A stretch of 64,000 bases of DNA from Phalacrocorax aristotelis (lineage: Eukaryota; Chordata; Aves; Suliformes; Phalacrocoracidae), in the NCBI RefSeq assembly GCF_949628215.1, contig NC_134279.1:11204041-11268040 (forward strand), in the 5' to 3' direction. How positions within the stretch are numbered: the first letter of the stretch is position 1; each line of letters opens with the position of its first letter. This document shows, piece after piece, positions 24,825-36,947 of the stretch. Below the pieces are notes generated by a model. The model saw only the letters and a program-made list of their open reading frames with translations. It did no database searches and had not been told where the DNA came from. The translations under genes were made by a program, and so were the position numbers.

Positions 24825-27595
24825 TGTGATGACTGGGACTAAAAACTTTCTTCTGTTAAAATCTTCAGGAATCTTTAGTACATAAGAGCAACTAGGCACA
24901 AGCACTCCCATTCAAATAGTAAAAATTAAAAAAAAAGAATAAAACCTCTATAAATACTACCATAGTTGCAGGCTATTTCATACCTTTATTCTTCAATGCT
25001 GAACAACATTTAGGTGCCAAGTCTTTCCTTAGAAATACAGTTATTTAAATTGGACAAAATGCATGACTTTTGCCATATGTAATACTATGTAAAAATAAGC
25101 TTGAAATAGAATATTTAGATGGTAACATTTATTTTCAATAAAATATTTAAAAGGCACTCAACAATAGGTTAAAATGCCATTCCACACTAAGTATTATTTA
25201 CTCATTTGAAGTGGCTTTCCCAGACTATAAAAAATAATTAAAGTGTAAAACCAAATTAGTAAATATTAACCAAGGTCTTACACAATCTGACAAACTGATT
25301 TTTTGCATTACATTTTGACTGGATCAATTAGTATAGAATTAAAAAAAAGAAGCAGCCTATTAACAGCTCTGGAAAAAGCTCTGATTTTTTTTTTTTTTTG
25401 AGCCTGTTCCTAATCCTCAGGGAGCTTGGACATCAGCTTCAGTGGATAGATGATGGGATCTTTAGTGCTTTGAAAATGGCTCTTGTAAAACCTTTTTCAA
25501 AAGAATAATCCAGTTTTTTAAACAGTAATATGGAATAGCTGTGACTAAACAAGCAAGAAAACACCTTCTGAGTTTAAATCAGCTACGCCCTTTTGTTTGA
25601 AGTGACAAGGCGTATCATTAAACAGAAGAATTTTGCTTCTCCACCATAACAGACACACTAGCAATCCGTTCTCACATTTTCACGTTATTACCTTTTCACG
25701 TATAATTGGTTTCACACGTTTTTGAGGAGTCTCAGCTGAAAGCCATTTGTCTTCTCCCTAACATGCCCAACCCTGCACCATCACAAAAACTTTTTAAAAA
25801 ATTCCAGTGCTTCAGTGTTCATCTTATGAATATATTCCACATCCCCATCTACTGCCACACTGCTTACCTCTGCAGAAAGTTTTTCCTTCAATATCATGCA
25901 TCCTAATATAAACCTTCCTTTATATTGTTTCAGAGTACAAAACCGGCCTCCAGCATTGTCATATAGTGTTTCTCTCCTTTAATTTAATCACTCTTTCTTA
26001 ATCTTTTTAAAAGAAACAAAAAGGAAAATGACTGTTAATTGCTGAAAGAAAAGATAATTTGTAATATACATACATAAATTACACAGAGCACACATTAGTC
26101 TTCGGCCTAATTCCTTTCAGAAAACAAGAAACTTCAGAGCCAGAGTGGTGGAGAGAAAGAAGGGATAAGAGGAAAAGCAGAGGAGGAATCAAAGAGAAAA
26201 ACAGTCTTTATTTTTTATTTTTAATAATCCAAAAATTGCAGTACAAGAATTCAATTAAAAAAGAGGGGGAGAAATTAGAAACTAATTTCAGAAATTAGAT
26301 AAAAAATTGAAAGAAAACGGATGAAACGAAAAATCCTCCAAACAGAACAAATATGCAATCAGAGGTGCACATGAGAAGAAATGATCCCCTGGAAGACCAT
26401 GGCGGTAGTAAGGAGGATGGCGTAGCACCAGGCAGCATGTTCTCCTGAGCAAGGAATAAAAACACTCCAAGGAAGTGTTGGTCATGGCCTCAAATCCAAA
26501 TGGGAATGCTCCAACGGTATCTAATACTAAACTTTCTCTTTATTCATAGGGTGTATGGATGTATAATTAGGGTTAAACCCATAAATAGGGTAATATCTGA
26601 TACAGACAGTAACACATGCATGCAGGATCAGATATTGTGCATGTTTAAAATATACATAATGTATATGTCAAAAACTTCTAACCTTCATGATATAGCATAT
26701 ACTCATTACTTACATATATTATTAACATATGTACAGTCCTCAGGTGATTGATTGCAATGAGAATTTTAATGCTCGCGCGGTGCCTTATTTGGTATCTAAT
26801 TAAACTGAAAAATCTTCAATGTAATTTAGTAAACTTGAAATGGGGATAGTGCTGCTACTTGGTACTTAATAGTAGATGGGCATGCCAAGTGCTCCGCCTG
26901 AAGGGGGAGGACACAAACACTACTATAGACCCTGGCCAACATAGCTAGGAGAGACATGGAGCAGGCAAGTGAGTCTGGGACCAACGAAGACAGCAACATT
27001 CCTGCAATTCCTCAGCCCCGCAACCAACACACGTCTCCTTCACTCAAAATACAATAACCAAATGAATTTTGATATCCCCCAAATGCCTAAATATGTGTCT
27101 CCACGTGCATGCAGAAACTCACTACTGTGGGCTGTGGGTACAGGAAGATGCTGTTGCACTGCAAGTCCCAGACAAAGACCGCCAGATAGCTCCAGCCACG
27201 AAAAAAGGGAGAAAAGACGACTCTGACAAGAAGGCAGGACCCACTTTCGTTCTCACTCACTATCGACAGAAACATGAGTGAGGCAGCTGGATAGCCCCCA
27301 AGGGAGCAGAAAGAGGCAAGAAATGTGATAAACCACAATACGTGAGAAAGAAAAGCCAAGGCTGTCAAGGCTATGACAGAGACTGCAACTGGACGGAGGA
27401 GGCTCCACAGCAATTACGAGCCTAAAAAAAGTCTGAATGATAACAATGGGCAAACACAGAAGAAAACAGAGGGAAGGTCCTGGCCGAAGAACATCAAGCG
27501 AAAACACAGGTATCCAGATCCCACTGCAGAAACGAGTAAAATTTAGTCAGCCTTGCTTAACTATATCTTATTTATTAACTTGCTTATTCTAGAAG
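24825..27595. other. Non-coding stretch with a purine-rich 3' part
   Basis: The first 2 kb is AT-rich with no recognised feature apart from a T15 run at 25385-25399. From about 26880 to 27530 the plus strand becomes purine-rich with moderate CpG (AGGACAC, GAAGAC, CACGAAAA-type sequence), which opens long hydrophobic frames on the minus strand (for example 27087-27413). These frames are the expected complement of purine-rich DNA and no family is recognised. The block ends just before a CR1 tail and may itself be old transposon sequence. Confidence 0.5.
25385..25399 (+). repeat. T15 homopolymer
   Basis: Fifteen consecutive T residues. On the minus strand this would be a poly-A run, but no recognisable retroposed body adjoins it. 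Confidence 0.8.
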
Positions 27596-27599
27596 TTAT

Positions 27600-27740
27600 C
27601 TGTCAGTGCTTAAGAGGCATTTGGACAATGACAATAACCAATAGTTGATGTCTTAACTTTTGGTGAGCCCTAAAGTGGTCAGGCAGTTGGACTGGATAAT
27701 CACTGTAGGTCTCTTCCAACTGAAATATTCTATTCTATCT
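27600..27740 (+). mobile_element. CR1 LINE tail fragment, plus strand
   Basis: About 140 bases of CR1 3' untranslated region: GAGGCATTTGGACAATG, then GTGGTCAGGCAGTTGGACT, then TCTCTTCCAACTGAAATATT and the terminal TCTATTCTATCTT. Both the body and the tail type match the minus-strand copy at 12871-14140 (which reads the same signature in reverse), so the two are the same subfamily. It has no coding part. Confidence 0.9.
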
Positions 27741-27744
27741 TAAA

Positions 27745-29160
27745 ATCTTCAACTTTGATAACAAATTCATACTACAGGTGACTGTGTCACTCTGTGTATC
27801 ACTCCATTTCCATTTCAGTGTCTGATGATAAGCTAAAATAACTGTTTTGCCCTTGTAAGAATGATTCCCTTGACATCTTCCTTTATGGAAAAGGGTAAAT
27901 GAATCTGAAGTCATTTAGAGTGGGAGGCAAACAGCAGCGGTGCTCCCCTGGTGTGCAGCTGCCCCAGCCACCACCCTTATGCAATGCTGGTTAAAAAATT
28001 CTCCTGAAGGAGGAAGTGGAAAATCACCTCTGTCATGTCTCCCAGCTGCCATATGGCACAGCAGCTTGAAGAGACAAGGGTTGTTATCTGAATAGCCTCA
28101 CTAGAAAATAAAATCAGGATACAAGCAAGGGAGAAGATGTAGGATTGAATTTCCTGCCTGCAAAAGGTGTAAACCTCGGGATTTTCACTTGCAGGTAGAT
28201 ATCCTAACATATACAACCACTTAGTGGATAATTATCCAGGAGTCCAAATTCATAGCAGGGGTCATTATCTCAGCAACAGCATCCTATTCATAGGGTAACA
28301 TGGTTTCTGAGAACCTCAAAGAAACCTTATGATTTCTGAGAACACTCATTTGAATAGATATGCTCTAAAATTACATGGCAAACAGAGCAAAGAAGGGGTT
28401 GTCAAATGCTTCCAAAATGCATATGAGACCACAAAATCCCCAAGCAGCAGCAGGTGCTTTTACACATCAGCATTAAAAAAACAGAAAAAGAAAAAAAATC
28501 TGAATGAATACAGTCAGTGTAGCTGATGATAGAAAAATATAGCATTATGACTTTAAATTTGTGAAACTAGCACTCCTTCCCCACCCACACATCCCTTTAA
28601 GTCAAAAAAACATTCTCTAAATTATATACTGGTGACACCGGGAACCGAAGCCACCCAATCATCCTTATGTTTCCCTGTCATGAGATAAAAGAATTCCTAT
28701 AGGACATATACAGCCACCTATTCAAGCTATCTATCAAAAAGTTTAATAAAGTAGAAAATTTTTAAAAAACTAAATGCCATTTTGTAATCAAGAAATTAGC
28801 GTTTCTGCTTTTCTACCCACTTCTTAATGTGGAGTTTCATTTACTCTCTCTTTTCCTCTCTAGCACCTGTTTTGTTTCATTCCTCTTGCTAGCTGCTTAA
28901 TTTCACCCATAAGGATGATCTTTCCCTTCTAAAAAAAAAGAAAAAGAAAAAAAGGAGAGTAATCATTTACTACTCATTACATTTCCTTAAACCTCATCAT
29001 TCTTTTCCCTGTGTCAACCATTTTGTCACCAAAATTACTTCCTCCTATACTCTTCCTTTGCAAGTAATAGTCCAAATGTGATGATCTTTTGGAAAACATT
29101 ATCTTGCATGATGGCATGTATGAATTCATTACTTTATCTCTCCGAGTTATATTATCCCAT
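27745..29160. other. Non-coding stretch, no gene seen
   Basis: AT-rich sequence with A/G low-complexity around 28930-28960. No gene, RNA or repeat family recognised. Confidence 0.65.
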
Positions 29161-29166
29161 CACACG

Positions 29167-29735
29167 TGTGCTGGTTTTGGCTGGGATAGTAGCTAGCATG
29201 GGGCTATATTTTGGATTTGTGCTGAAAACAGTGTTGATAACCCAGGTATGTTTGAGTTCCTGCTGAGCAGGGCTTACACAAAGCCGAGGCCTTTTCTGCC
29301 CCTCACCCCACCCACCAGCGAGGGGCTGGGGGGGCACAAGGGGTTGGGAGAGAACACGGCTGGGACAGCTGACCCCAACTGACCCAAGGGGTGTCCCACA
29401 CCATCCGATGACATGCTCAGCATATAAAGCTGGGGGAAGAAGAAGGAAGGGGGGATGTTCGGAGCGATGGCGTTCGTCTTCCCAAGTCACCGTTACGCCT
29501 GACGGAGCCCTGCTTTCCTGGGGATGGCTGAACCCCTGCCTGCCCGTGGGCAACAGTGAATGAATTCCTTGGTTTGCTTTGCTTGTGTGCATGGCTTTTG
29601 CTTTACCTGTTGAACTGCCTTTATCTCAACCCAGGCTTTTCCTCACTTTTACTCTTCTGATTCTCTCCCCCACTGGCAGGGAGTGAGGGAGCAGCGGTGT
29701 GGTGCTTAGTTGCCAGCTGGGGTTAAACCACCACC
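29167..29735 (+). mobile_element. ERVL-like solo LTR, plus strand
   Basis: A complete long terminal repeat of about 570 bases. It begins TGTGCTGGTTTTGGCTGGGA and ends in GCTGGGGTTAAACCACC. The internal order is that of a U3-R-U5 unit: the shared GAAAACAGTGTTGATAAC segment, a GC-rich middle, CATATAAAGCTGGGGG with the TATA box, and a C/T-rich 3' part. It aligns along its length with the LTR at 36757-37348 in the opposite orientation, which supports both calls. The flanks ACACG and ACAAG differ at one base and may be a decayed 5-bp target duplication. No retroviral genes adjoin it, so it is a solo LTR formed by recombination between the two LTRs of a provirus. I recognise the family as a common avian ERVL-type LTR; its exact library name is not asserted. 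Confidence 0.92.
29423..29428 (+). promoter_or_regulatory. TATA box of the LTR promoter
   Basis: TATAAA inside CAGCATATAAAGCTGGGGG, roughly 255 bases into the LTR, is in the place expected for the U3 core promoter. Transcription would start about 25-30 bases downstream. The equivalent position in the sister LTR on the minus strand reads GTATGTTAACTGGG, so the box is lost there. Whether this LTR is still used as a promoter is unknown. Confidence 0.7.
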
Positions 29736-29739
29736 ACAA

Positions 29740-30740
29740 GAAACACAGTGACTTTTGAACTTCAAAACTTTTTCAGCCCTACAGGAGCTGATGAGCAGGG
29801 GGTTTTTGCTTTGTCTTTCTTTGCACTGAATCAGAATAGATTTAACATCAGCTTGACCTGGAGACTGAATTGAATCATTAAGTAAGATTGAAGGCTTGTA
29901 GAAAATATGTGAAATAGTGTAGTGATATATAATGTAATGGACTCCTTCAAAAGCTCTTCTGTACAACTCCACAGATGTTGAGGAGATAACTTATTTCACT
30001 TCAGACTTTTGCTCTGTTTGTTCTTTATGAAAACTCCAGGTAAATCATACAAATTATAGGGAGAATTTTTTTTTAATAATTTTTTTTGTAGCATTGTCAA
30101 TTATAGTTCAGCATACTTTAAAGACTCATTTTCTCTCTTTCAAAAATCTATTATTTCCAGGAATTTTTCTTTACCTCAATTAAGTATATCTTCAACATAC
30201 ATATATAATTTTATACATTTCTGAAATAGAGCTTTAAAATATTACTAAGAAAAAGCAAAAAGTATGTTGCATTCTGTATAAGATACCAATTTACCTGTCT
30301 GACCTTTGGTTAAGTATTTCATTAGTCTATCGCTCCTAGCAGGAAGTGTTCTTTGGATATAGCATGTATGATTTAGTTCAGGACAAGAAATCCAAGTTAA
30401 AACAATTTTTACATCACTTAATGACTTGGCATAGTGGTGAATATTCCACAGATCACTTGATGGTAACACAGTTCTCTGATTATTCAGTGGTGGGAGTTTA
30501 GTTGTTATTCACGGAAGATTTTTTTATTGATTTCTTTATTTTTAATTTGTGGTGGCAGTTGTGGTAGGATGATGTACTTTTCACAACTTTCTAATCAATA
30601 TGAGTTTTGGAGAAGGTGGATAAGGCGGGGATGCCTTATGCTACTTCTTTTCCCACCTAAGTCACTAACTCTGGTTTTGGATGGCTTCAATGACTTCTTG
30701 GAGTTGAGTGAGAGGAAACCACAACACATTTGCTGCTGTG
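29740..30740. other. Non-coding stretch, no gene seen
   Basis: AT-rich DNA following the LTR. No gag, pol or env remnants are visible. Open frames are short and unrecognised. Confidence 0.65.
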
Positions 30741-30741
30741 T

Positions 30742-31221
30742 TTAGTCCTTCCTCAGTTTTGCTTTCGGGGAACATTTGGGATTCTTCAAGCAGTATTTTT
30801 TCTGTCTATACTGAGAACAGCAGCCAAGCAAAATATCTCTGCATATTTTAGAGTAAGCGTGAAACTGCATTAAATCTATTAACACTATTGCCATAGTTGT
30901 GGGTTTAATTTTTAAGCGTTTCCACCCAGCTTTTACTTTCCATCTTGCTTCTTTATTACACTTCATTACAACACCTTCGGTATTCCCTACTTTGGTTTCT
31001 GATGCCTTCTTCAAAAAGTCTTTATGGCACCTTCTTTGACACAAGTCTTTTGAAAGCTTTCCTGTCTGGGAAACAAATAGGAATTTCTCAGATCCTTTTC
31101 TGGGTGATACACTAACGAACAGCCAACCTACCTTCAGCAAACAAGTTGTGCTTAGGTTCTTCCAAGCAAGTACTGTCTTACCTGTTGCGGTACTTGTCAC
31201 ATACTGTGGGAAAGTTAACAT
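30742..31221 (-). CDS. Unrecognised 159-codon ORF, probably chance
   Basis: This is the longest ATG-to-stop frame in the window. The predicted product is basic and cysteine-containing: nine cysteines, five of them in the stretch ICRDILLGCC...KKYCLKNPKC near the C-terminus, and many K and R. No signal peptide, membrane span or known domain is apparent. The start lies in unremarkable sequence and there is no poly-A tail or duplication to suggest a processed copy, and no splice-site pattern was found. In 64 kb of DNA with this base content, one frame near this length is not far beyond what chance allows, so the call is weak. It could be a bird-specific exon, an old viral or transposon frame, or nothing. 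Confidence 0.15.
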   Translation of the reverse strand: MLTFPQYVTSTATGKTVLAWKNLSTTCLLKVGWLFVSVSPRKGSEKFLFVSQTGKLSKDLCQRRCHKDFLKKASETKVGNTEGVVMKCNKEARWKVKAGWKRLKIKPTTMAIVLIDLMQFHAYSKICRDILLGCCSQYRQKKYCLKNPKCSPKAKLRKD

Positions 31222-31224
31222 TCT

Positions 31225-34200
31225 CTGGACTTAGGCTGAGCTTTGTAGTCTGAAATAAGTCATGTAGCATGAAGAAAGACTACAATATTAAATTGAAAAT
31301 CTAAAGAAGAACATACCACTTTTTAGAAGGATATTAATTTATCCAGCTTTCAGCAGTCGCCCTAAACATCTGTATCTATCTTCCTATGAATATAGACAAG
31401 GAAGATGGTTTACTTAGCTTCATTACATTAGTCTACTGAAAGTTATTAACCCTTCCATAAAGAAGGGCTTCTGTCAGGCTCTGCTTGGTAACAGTTCACA
31501 CAAGTCTTCTCAAACAAGGAGGGCTAGAAAATGCTTCTATAAATCACAAGCATCACCAACCTAAACTGCCAGTTCTTGGGAAAACTTGTACAAGGTTGTT
31601 TTCTGTTCAATGAAACTGAAACATAAGGGACTGGACTACTCATTCCTGATTGTGAGGACATATCATTTTAACTAAAGTCTCTTGGGTTCAGTTACATTAT
31701 TTTCACCTGTGATTGTCTTCACTTCTTCAAAGCCAATTGGGTTTTCTGGGAGGCAGGATGAGTTTTTCCCCTCGAAGTGGCTTACAGGTAACTAAAATAA
31801 CAGACAGTTCCTTTGGCTTGAAAAAGAAATCATTAGCTCTCCATGTCCTGATATGAGTCAGAATAAGCTGTGCAATTAATGCATTTTTTGAGCTACGGGA
31901 GTTAACCAGATGGACTATTAAAGTTCTTCCAGTTTGAGTCTTGTATCCTGTTTCCCATCTCCTCCTCTCAATGAAGAACAACTTGGCTCTTCACCTTAGC
32001 ATATCTGAGTTTCCCCCTTCCATAAGGACTTCTTTTTTTCCCCACATCTCCTGATACGAAGATATAGGCAAATTCAGCAATACAAGAAAAATAACAGGGG
32101 AAAAAAAAATATGTTTGTAACAACAAGTAAACTTAGTATAACAAAGCACGTCTATTATACTTACCAGATGCTAAATAACTGAAAATACCTACAAACTATA
32201 CACCTTCCAAGTTATGTTTTTATGCACCCTATAGGAAATTGCTTAACTGAGGCTGGTATTTTTACAAAGCTTTCTGTCATTTTTAATGGCAGCCACTTTT
32301 TCAAATCCATTTGCATTTTCTAAACCAAACCAAAAGCTGAAGGTGTATTTGAGAGATCTTTTTCCAGCTGTTTGAAATTACTACTCTGAGCTGAAATCAA
32401 TGTTCTATCAACAACCTGTTTTTTAAAAGTAATTTAAAAATATAATTTCAGCTGTTAACGTCAGGCTGCCCTTATATTCTTTCTCTATGCCCTCTTCTTT
32501 CCTTAAATCTGCCACCCATTCTATCTCAAAAACTGAAAATTAAACTGAGACATTACTGCTTAAACGCACTGCTAATTATATTGTTTAGATTTACAGTGAT
32601 TACCTATTGCCTTCTCACAGACAATTAGGACTGGAGTTTGTTTCTTGTCAATGCTTGCTGTCTCTCTGAAAACCTGTATTTCCAGCCGTGAAATAAATAA
32701 CCAATCTGCACCCCTTCTCTAGCTCCTGAATTTCTGAGAACTTTCAGATATGAAAATTAACTATCTTAAGTGTGTCTGCAAGCTCTCATCTTATTAAGAC
32801 TTTTTATTTTTTTAGTAAATAATTGTGGAAAGCTGTAATGTCAAATGTAAGTATGGAGGGGAGCGGAAGGGAGTAGACAAAGTGTGGAAAGAGATCAGCT
32901 GAGGAGGACTCTAATACTTAATAATCTTCCACCTTCACAGGTAAAATTCAAATCTTCAGTACCTACTTTAACATAAAACACCTCTGCCTAGCTTGAAAAA
33001 ATATATTGACCTCATTTTTTCACACCCTTACCCTGTTTCTCATATTGGTTCAGAGTTGATGGTCAAAGATATCTACTGTGATTACTGATGGAATTTCACT
33101 GCATCACCTGTAAGGACTCCAGCTACTCCATATTCTCCCACATACTGCCCTCACACCCATCTTTCCCAACGAACACAGGCCCTCTTGCATCCACAAGTGG
33201 AAAAATCAACCACTTTTTCTGTATGTCCTGCATAAGCAGAGCTCTGTTAAGTTGAAGTAGTTGCTTATGTGCTGCCTACCCTTACAGCGCTAGTTGCAGA
33301 ACTGAAATATGTATCAGTTGAGTATAAAGATGTTTTTTCTAAATACACTTTTTAAAAAAGGTACATGTGAGAGTATTTAGCTGTGAAAGCCGCTTCATTT
33401 TAACATGTGAAAATCAGAGTGAGATACTGTATCTAAAGCCAGACGATGATGTATCTGTACCTCTCTTTATAAAAAGAAGTCTTTTAGCACCCAGCTTGGA
33501 AATGTAACAAGATTTGTGATCCTTTAGCTTTAGAACAGCCCAATATTGTATTTTGCTGTATTTAAGTGTTCAACAGCTAACTGGCAAACTGACTACTTGA
33601 TTGAGGAAAATACTTCCATGAGATGATCCTCCAATAATTAAAATCCTTAGCTAAGGGCCTTGTCCTGTGCCTGCATTTATAGAAGAAAGATGCCCACATA
33701 TTATCTTTTAGCTGCATTTTAGGTACTTTTTTTGGCAAGTAAACCTGCCTACAAAGTAAGCAAGCTCCCTGTACATTTTCATCATCCCTCATTTTAGCTG
33801 TTGCTTAAGGCGTCTTTGAAGAATTAACAAAAACTGCTGTCAGTGAGAGGAACCAGTAGATTGCATCAATAAACTTCAATTTTACTTCCAGTGGTTGAAA
33901 AGAAGAACAAAACCTGTTTCTTTCAAACAAATGATTTTTTACTCAGCTAAGATGGAACTCTGGTTGAGTCACCACTGTGAGTCTTGTGATATCCAAAAAG
34001 GAGTTAATCAGCTTTCAGTAGCGCTAGAAGCATCATGTTGCAGCCCTGATACTATCAGCAAGTGACAGTATGGCCTGATGATGTAATCCTTCTAACTTTG
34101 TCTTACACGATTACATCAGAGCACCCTGCCTACACAGGTACAGGTGTAGGCCAACTGCATTTCCAGCTCTGTCATCAGTTGTTGGTACGTAAACATCCTC

Positions 34201-36750
34201 CAACCCCCGTAGCTCTAGTGCAACATTAATTTTGCAACATTAATTATGGCTGATAAATATACTTGGAGGAAACATATTTTAATGCAATCGTTATTAGCAC
34301 ATGTTAACTTTTATCTAGAATCAGTGCATATTTTCATATTTATAAAGATCAAGATACAATATTTGATCATATTTTTAATTGTGTTTTGGAGAAAAATGTG
34401 TAATTTTTCTTTACCATTTTACTTATTTTGCATCTTATTTCAGACACAAAATTGAATTTAAAATGAATTCTCAAGAAACTGGCTTAAAAATACCAAGCAT
34501 GCAAAAAAATCTTTTATGGAGAAGAAGAAATTCAGAATTGTGACTTGAGCAGGACTTGGGGGGAAAGAGCTGTTATTCTGATAACTACAGAACATCCATA
34601 AGGTTCTAAAGAAGATAATTACAACAATTCCCCAATTCCCACTTTTTCTTCACACCACTTCAAAAACCTGCAAATAAAAATGAGGATAAGTATTTCCTTT
34701 TCTGAACCTGGAACTCAAATAGACCAGAAGAGGCACCAGTACTATGTCATTTACAACATTACTTGTACAGCAGCTACACTCTTGTTTTTTAAATGGAAGA
34801 AGCCTGCAGGCAGATATTACAAAGAATTCTGAAACCAGAAGTACAATTAGGCCTAGGGCCAACAGCCTGAAGCATGACTCAGTCAACGGACATAAGATCA
34901 TAGATCAATATCTCTGATAAAAAGAACAAAAGCAGAAGTAAGCAGGCTGCATACAGGCAAAGAGGTAATGAGTAGCAATATTTTCCTAGCCTAAGTTTGA
35001 AGAGAAAAATAAATTGAGGAGTATGATACATCAGTCATACGTTGATGTTATTGCTATATTCTTCTGGGGGAAAAATCCTTTAAAAATTGAGCTAGAACTG
35101 TGCTTTTTAATGCCTCTCTATTAACTGTGAACCTCAGTGATTTAATGTCATCTTCAGACCCTAACACTACAGACCCATATATATAACTTTACCCACGTGA
35201 ATAGTCTCAAAGATTTCAACAGGATAGTACATACACAGAATGCACAGCCAATATTTTATCTGAAAGGAATAAGTACACTGTAACATGAATAAATAATGCT
35301 TAAGGAAAGGTTGGTTTTGAGGCAACCTTATTTTAAAAAAAAGTTATTGGGTCATTTCTAAGACAAGCATGTTCAAATGCGAACAGGCACAATCTGTTGG
35401 GGTCATTTCTTTTTGCCTCCGTGGCCTCAGCCGCCACCTCTGAGGGAAGGGAAGCTGCTGAGCCTCCCCTTCCCAGGACACAGCTATTGCGTATAAAGGA
35501 TCATCTGCCGTACAGACAGCATGCTTCACCCAGTGCAAGTCCTCTCCCAGGCTAAGAGACCGCAGCAGCAGTAGGCATTACAAAGCCAAGTGAATTTTTG
35601 AAAGAGGCAAGTTTCTTTTTCACTCTATGGAAACATGACAGTATTCCACTTTAAATAAGCGTTGTGGTTTCAAATCTCCTTTGTTTTTGAACTTGCCTTA
35701 AGCTGCTATTAGAGTATTATTTCCTTTTTTGACAATTTGCTGGCATCCTGCTAGCACGGGTGAAGTCATAACTAAATTCCCTTCTCAGGACTCACTCTAA
35801 ACGCGATGGGAAAGTAAACACCTTTGCACAATATTTTTTTGCTTGTGTGTTTCTCTAGTTGCTTTTGCAACACAAGCAGCTTTGCTCAGCAGCAAATCCT
35901 ATTCAAGCAGTTATTGTGATTGCCTGCACTAACATGAGACACTCATTTAAGAAGATTACAAAATAATGATGAAATTGCAACATTACAGCATTGTAAATCT
36001 CATCGCTGAGGACAGAGAGGAGCTCTCAGAAAGTAACAGATTGCTATTTCGAGTTTCTCTGTTTCCATTATCTGACTTCTCTGAACACAAAGAAACTAAA
36101 AAATTTGATATTTTAAACTTAATTGAATACTTCAGAGGTAGCTGTGTAGCAGCATAGTACACTTACATTGTACTTTAGAAGTTTAGTTCCACCCCAGAGT
36201 CAACAAATGAATAGCAGGTGATTAAAATGCTCCTTATTGTACCAGTATCTTGTTTCATAAACATGTTGCCCCTTTAAATTAGCTTGTGAAAGTTAGGACA
36301 CATCAGCTTGTGCATTGGCTTTTTTGTACTATATCAGGTATTTGGGTTGGAAGTGCTTAAAATTATGAAGTGTCAATTTGTTGAAAGCCCCAGTAAGATA
36401 GCCAGTACTTTCAAAGTATATATTGTTAGCAAATATTCAGCAAAACAAAGTCACAAACTTAGATTAATTACTACAACCAGATTGGGAAGGCACCAAACCC
36501 ATGGGATTTAGATGTTGGACTGCTCTTAATGCTCAGCTGAGAGGCTGAGGTTCAGGCAAACTGAAGGTGACTGAAATTACGTAAAGCATCAGCCCCATTG
36601 TGAAAGCAAACCTTCTGATCTTGCTGCAGGACACCTCGCTCCCCACAGATACTCTCCGCAAAATATTTCCCTTTTCAACCCCCTAGTTCCACACCCTTGA
36701 GGGGTTTGTGCCTTTCTATGCTGCACTGTGGGCACATGCTCTGCTATGAA
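31225..36750. other. Non-coding stretch between two LTRs, no gene seen
   Basis: About 5.5 kb of AT-rich DNA. A small GC-richer patch at 35400-35570 includes a TATAAA (GCGTATAAAGGA, near 35492) and a pyrimidine run ending in CTCAG near 35430, but no supported frame. No retroviral genes are seen, and the two bounding LTRs point in opposite directions, so this is not the interior of one provirus. Confidence 0.65.
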
Positions 36751-36751
36751 A

Positions 36752-36756
36752 ACGTG
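36752..36756. repeat. Target site duplication ACGTG, left copy
   Basis: ACGTG lies directly before the TG terminus of the LTR and is repeated exactly after its other end at 37349-37353. A 5-bp duplication fits the integration chemistry of ERVL-class elements and fixes both LTR borders. Confidence 0.85.
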
Positions 36757-36893
36757 TGCCGTGGTTCAGCCCCTGTCGGCAACTAAACACCACGCAGCCG
36801 CTCGCTCACTCCCCCCACCCCTGTGGGACGGGGGGGAATTGGAAGAGCAAAACCAGAATAAAAAAAAAAACTTGTGGGTTGAGATAAGAACAG

Positions 36894-36899
36894 TTTAAT
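36894..36899 (-). promoter_or_regulatory. ATTAAA poly-A signal in the minus-strand LTR
   Basis: On the minus strand the sequence AATTATTAAACTGTTCTTATC contains ATTAAA, the common variant of the polyadenylation hexamer, at the R/U5 position. The sister LTR reads GTTGAACTG at the same place, so the signal has been mutated there. Confidence 0.6.
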
Positions 36900-36908
36900 A
36901 ATTAAAAT

Positions 36909-36947
36909 ATAATAATAATAATAATCATTATAACAACAACAACAACT
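36909..36947. repeat. Microsatellites (TAA)n and (AAC)n inside the LTR
   Basis: About five TAA units (36909-36925) and five AAC units (36932-36946) lie next to each other within the LTR, with A-rich sequence continuing to about 36980. The matching part of the LTR at 29167 is not repetitive, so the expansion happened in this copy or its subfamily. Confidence 0.9.

Noticed and set aside
27087-27413. Hydrophobic 108-codon minus-strand frame resembling a membrane protein
   Set aside because: The hydrophobicity is what the complement of purine-rich DNA encodes (many TTT, CTT, TCC codons). No conserved motif is visible.
29152-29592. 146-codon minus-strand frame
   Set aside because: It lies antisense within the GC-rich LTR and is explained by the LTR composition.
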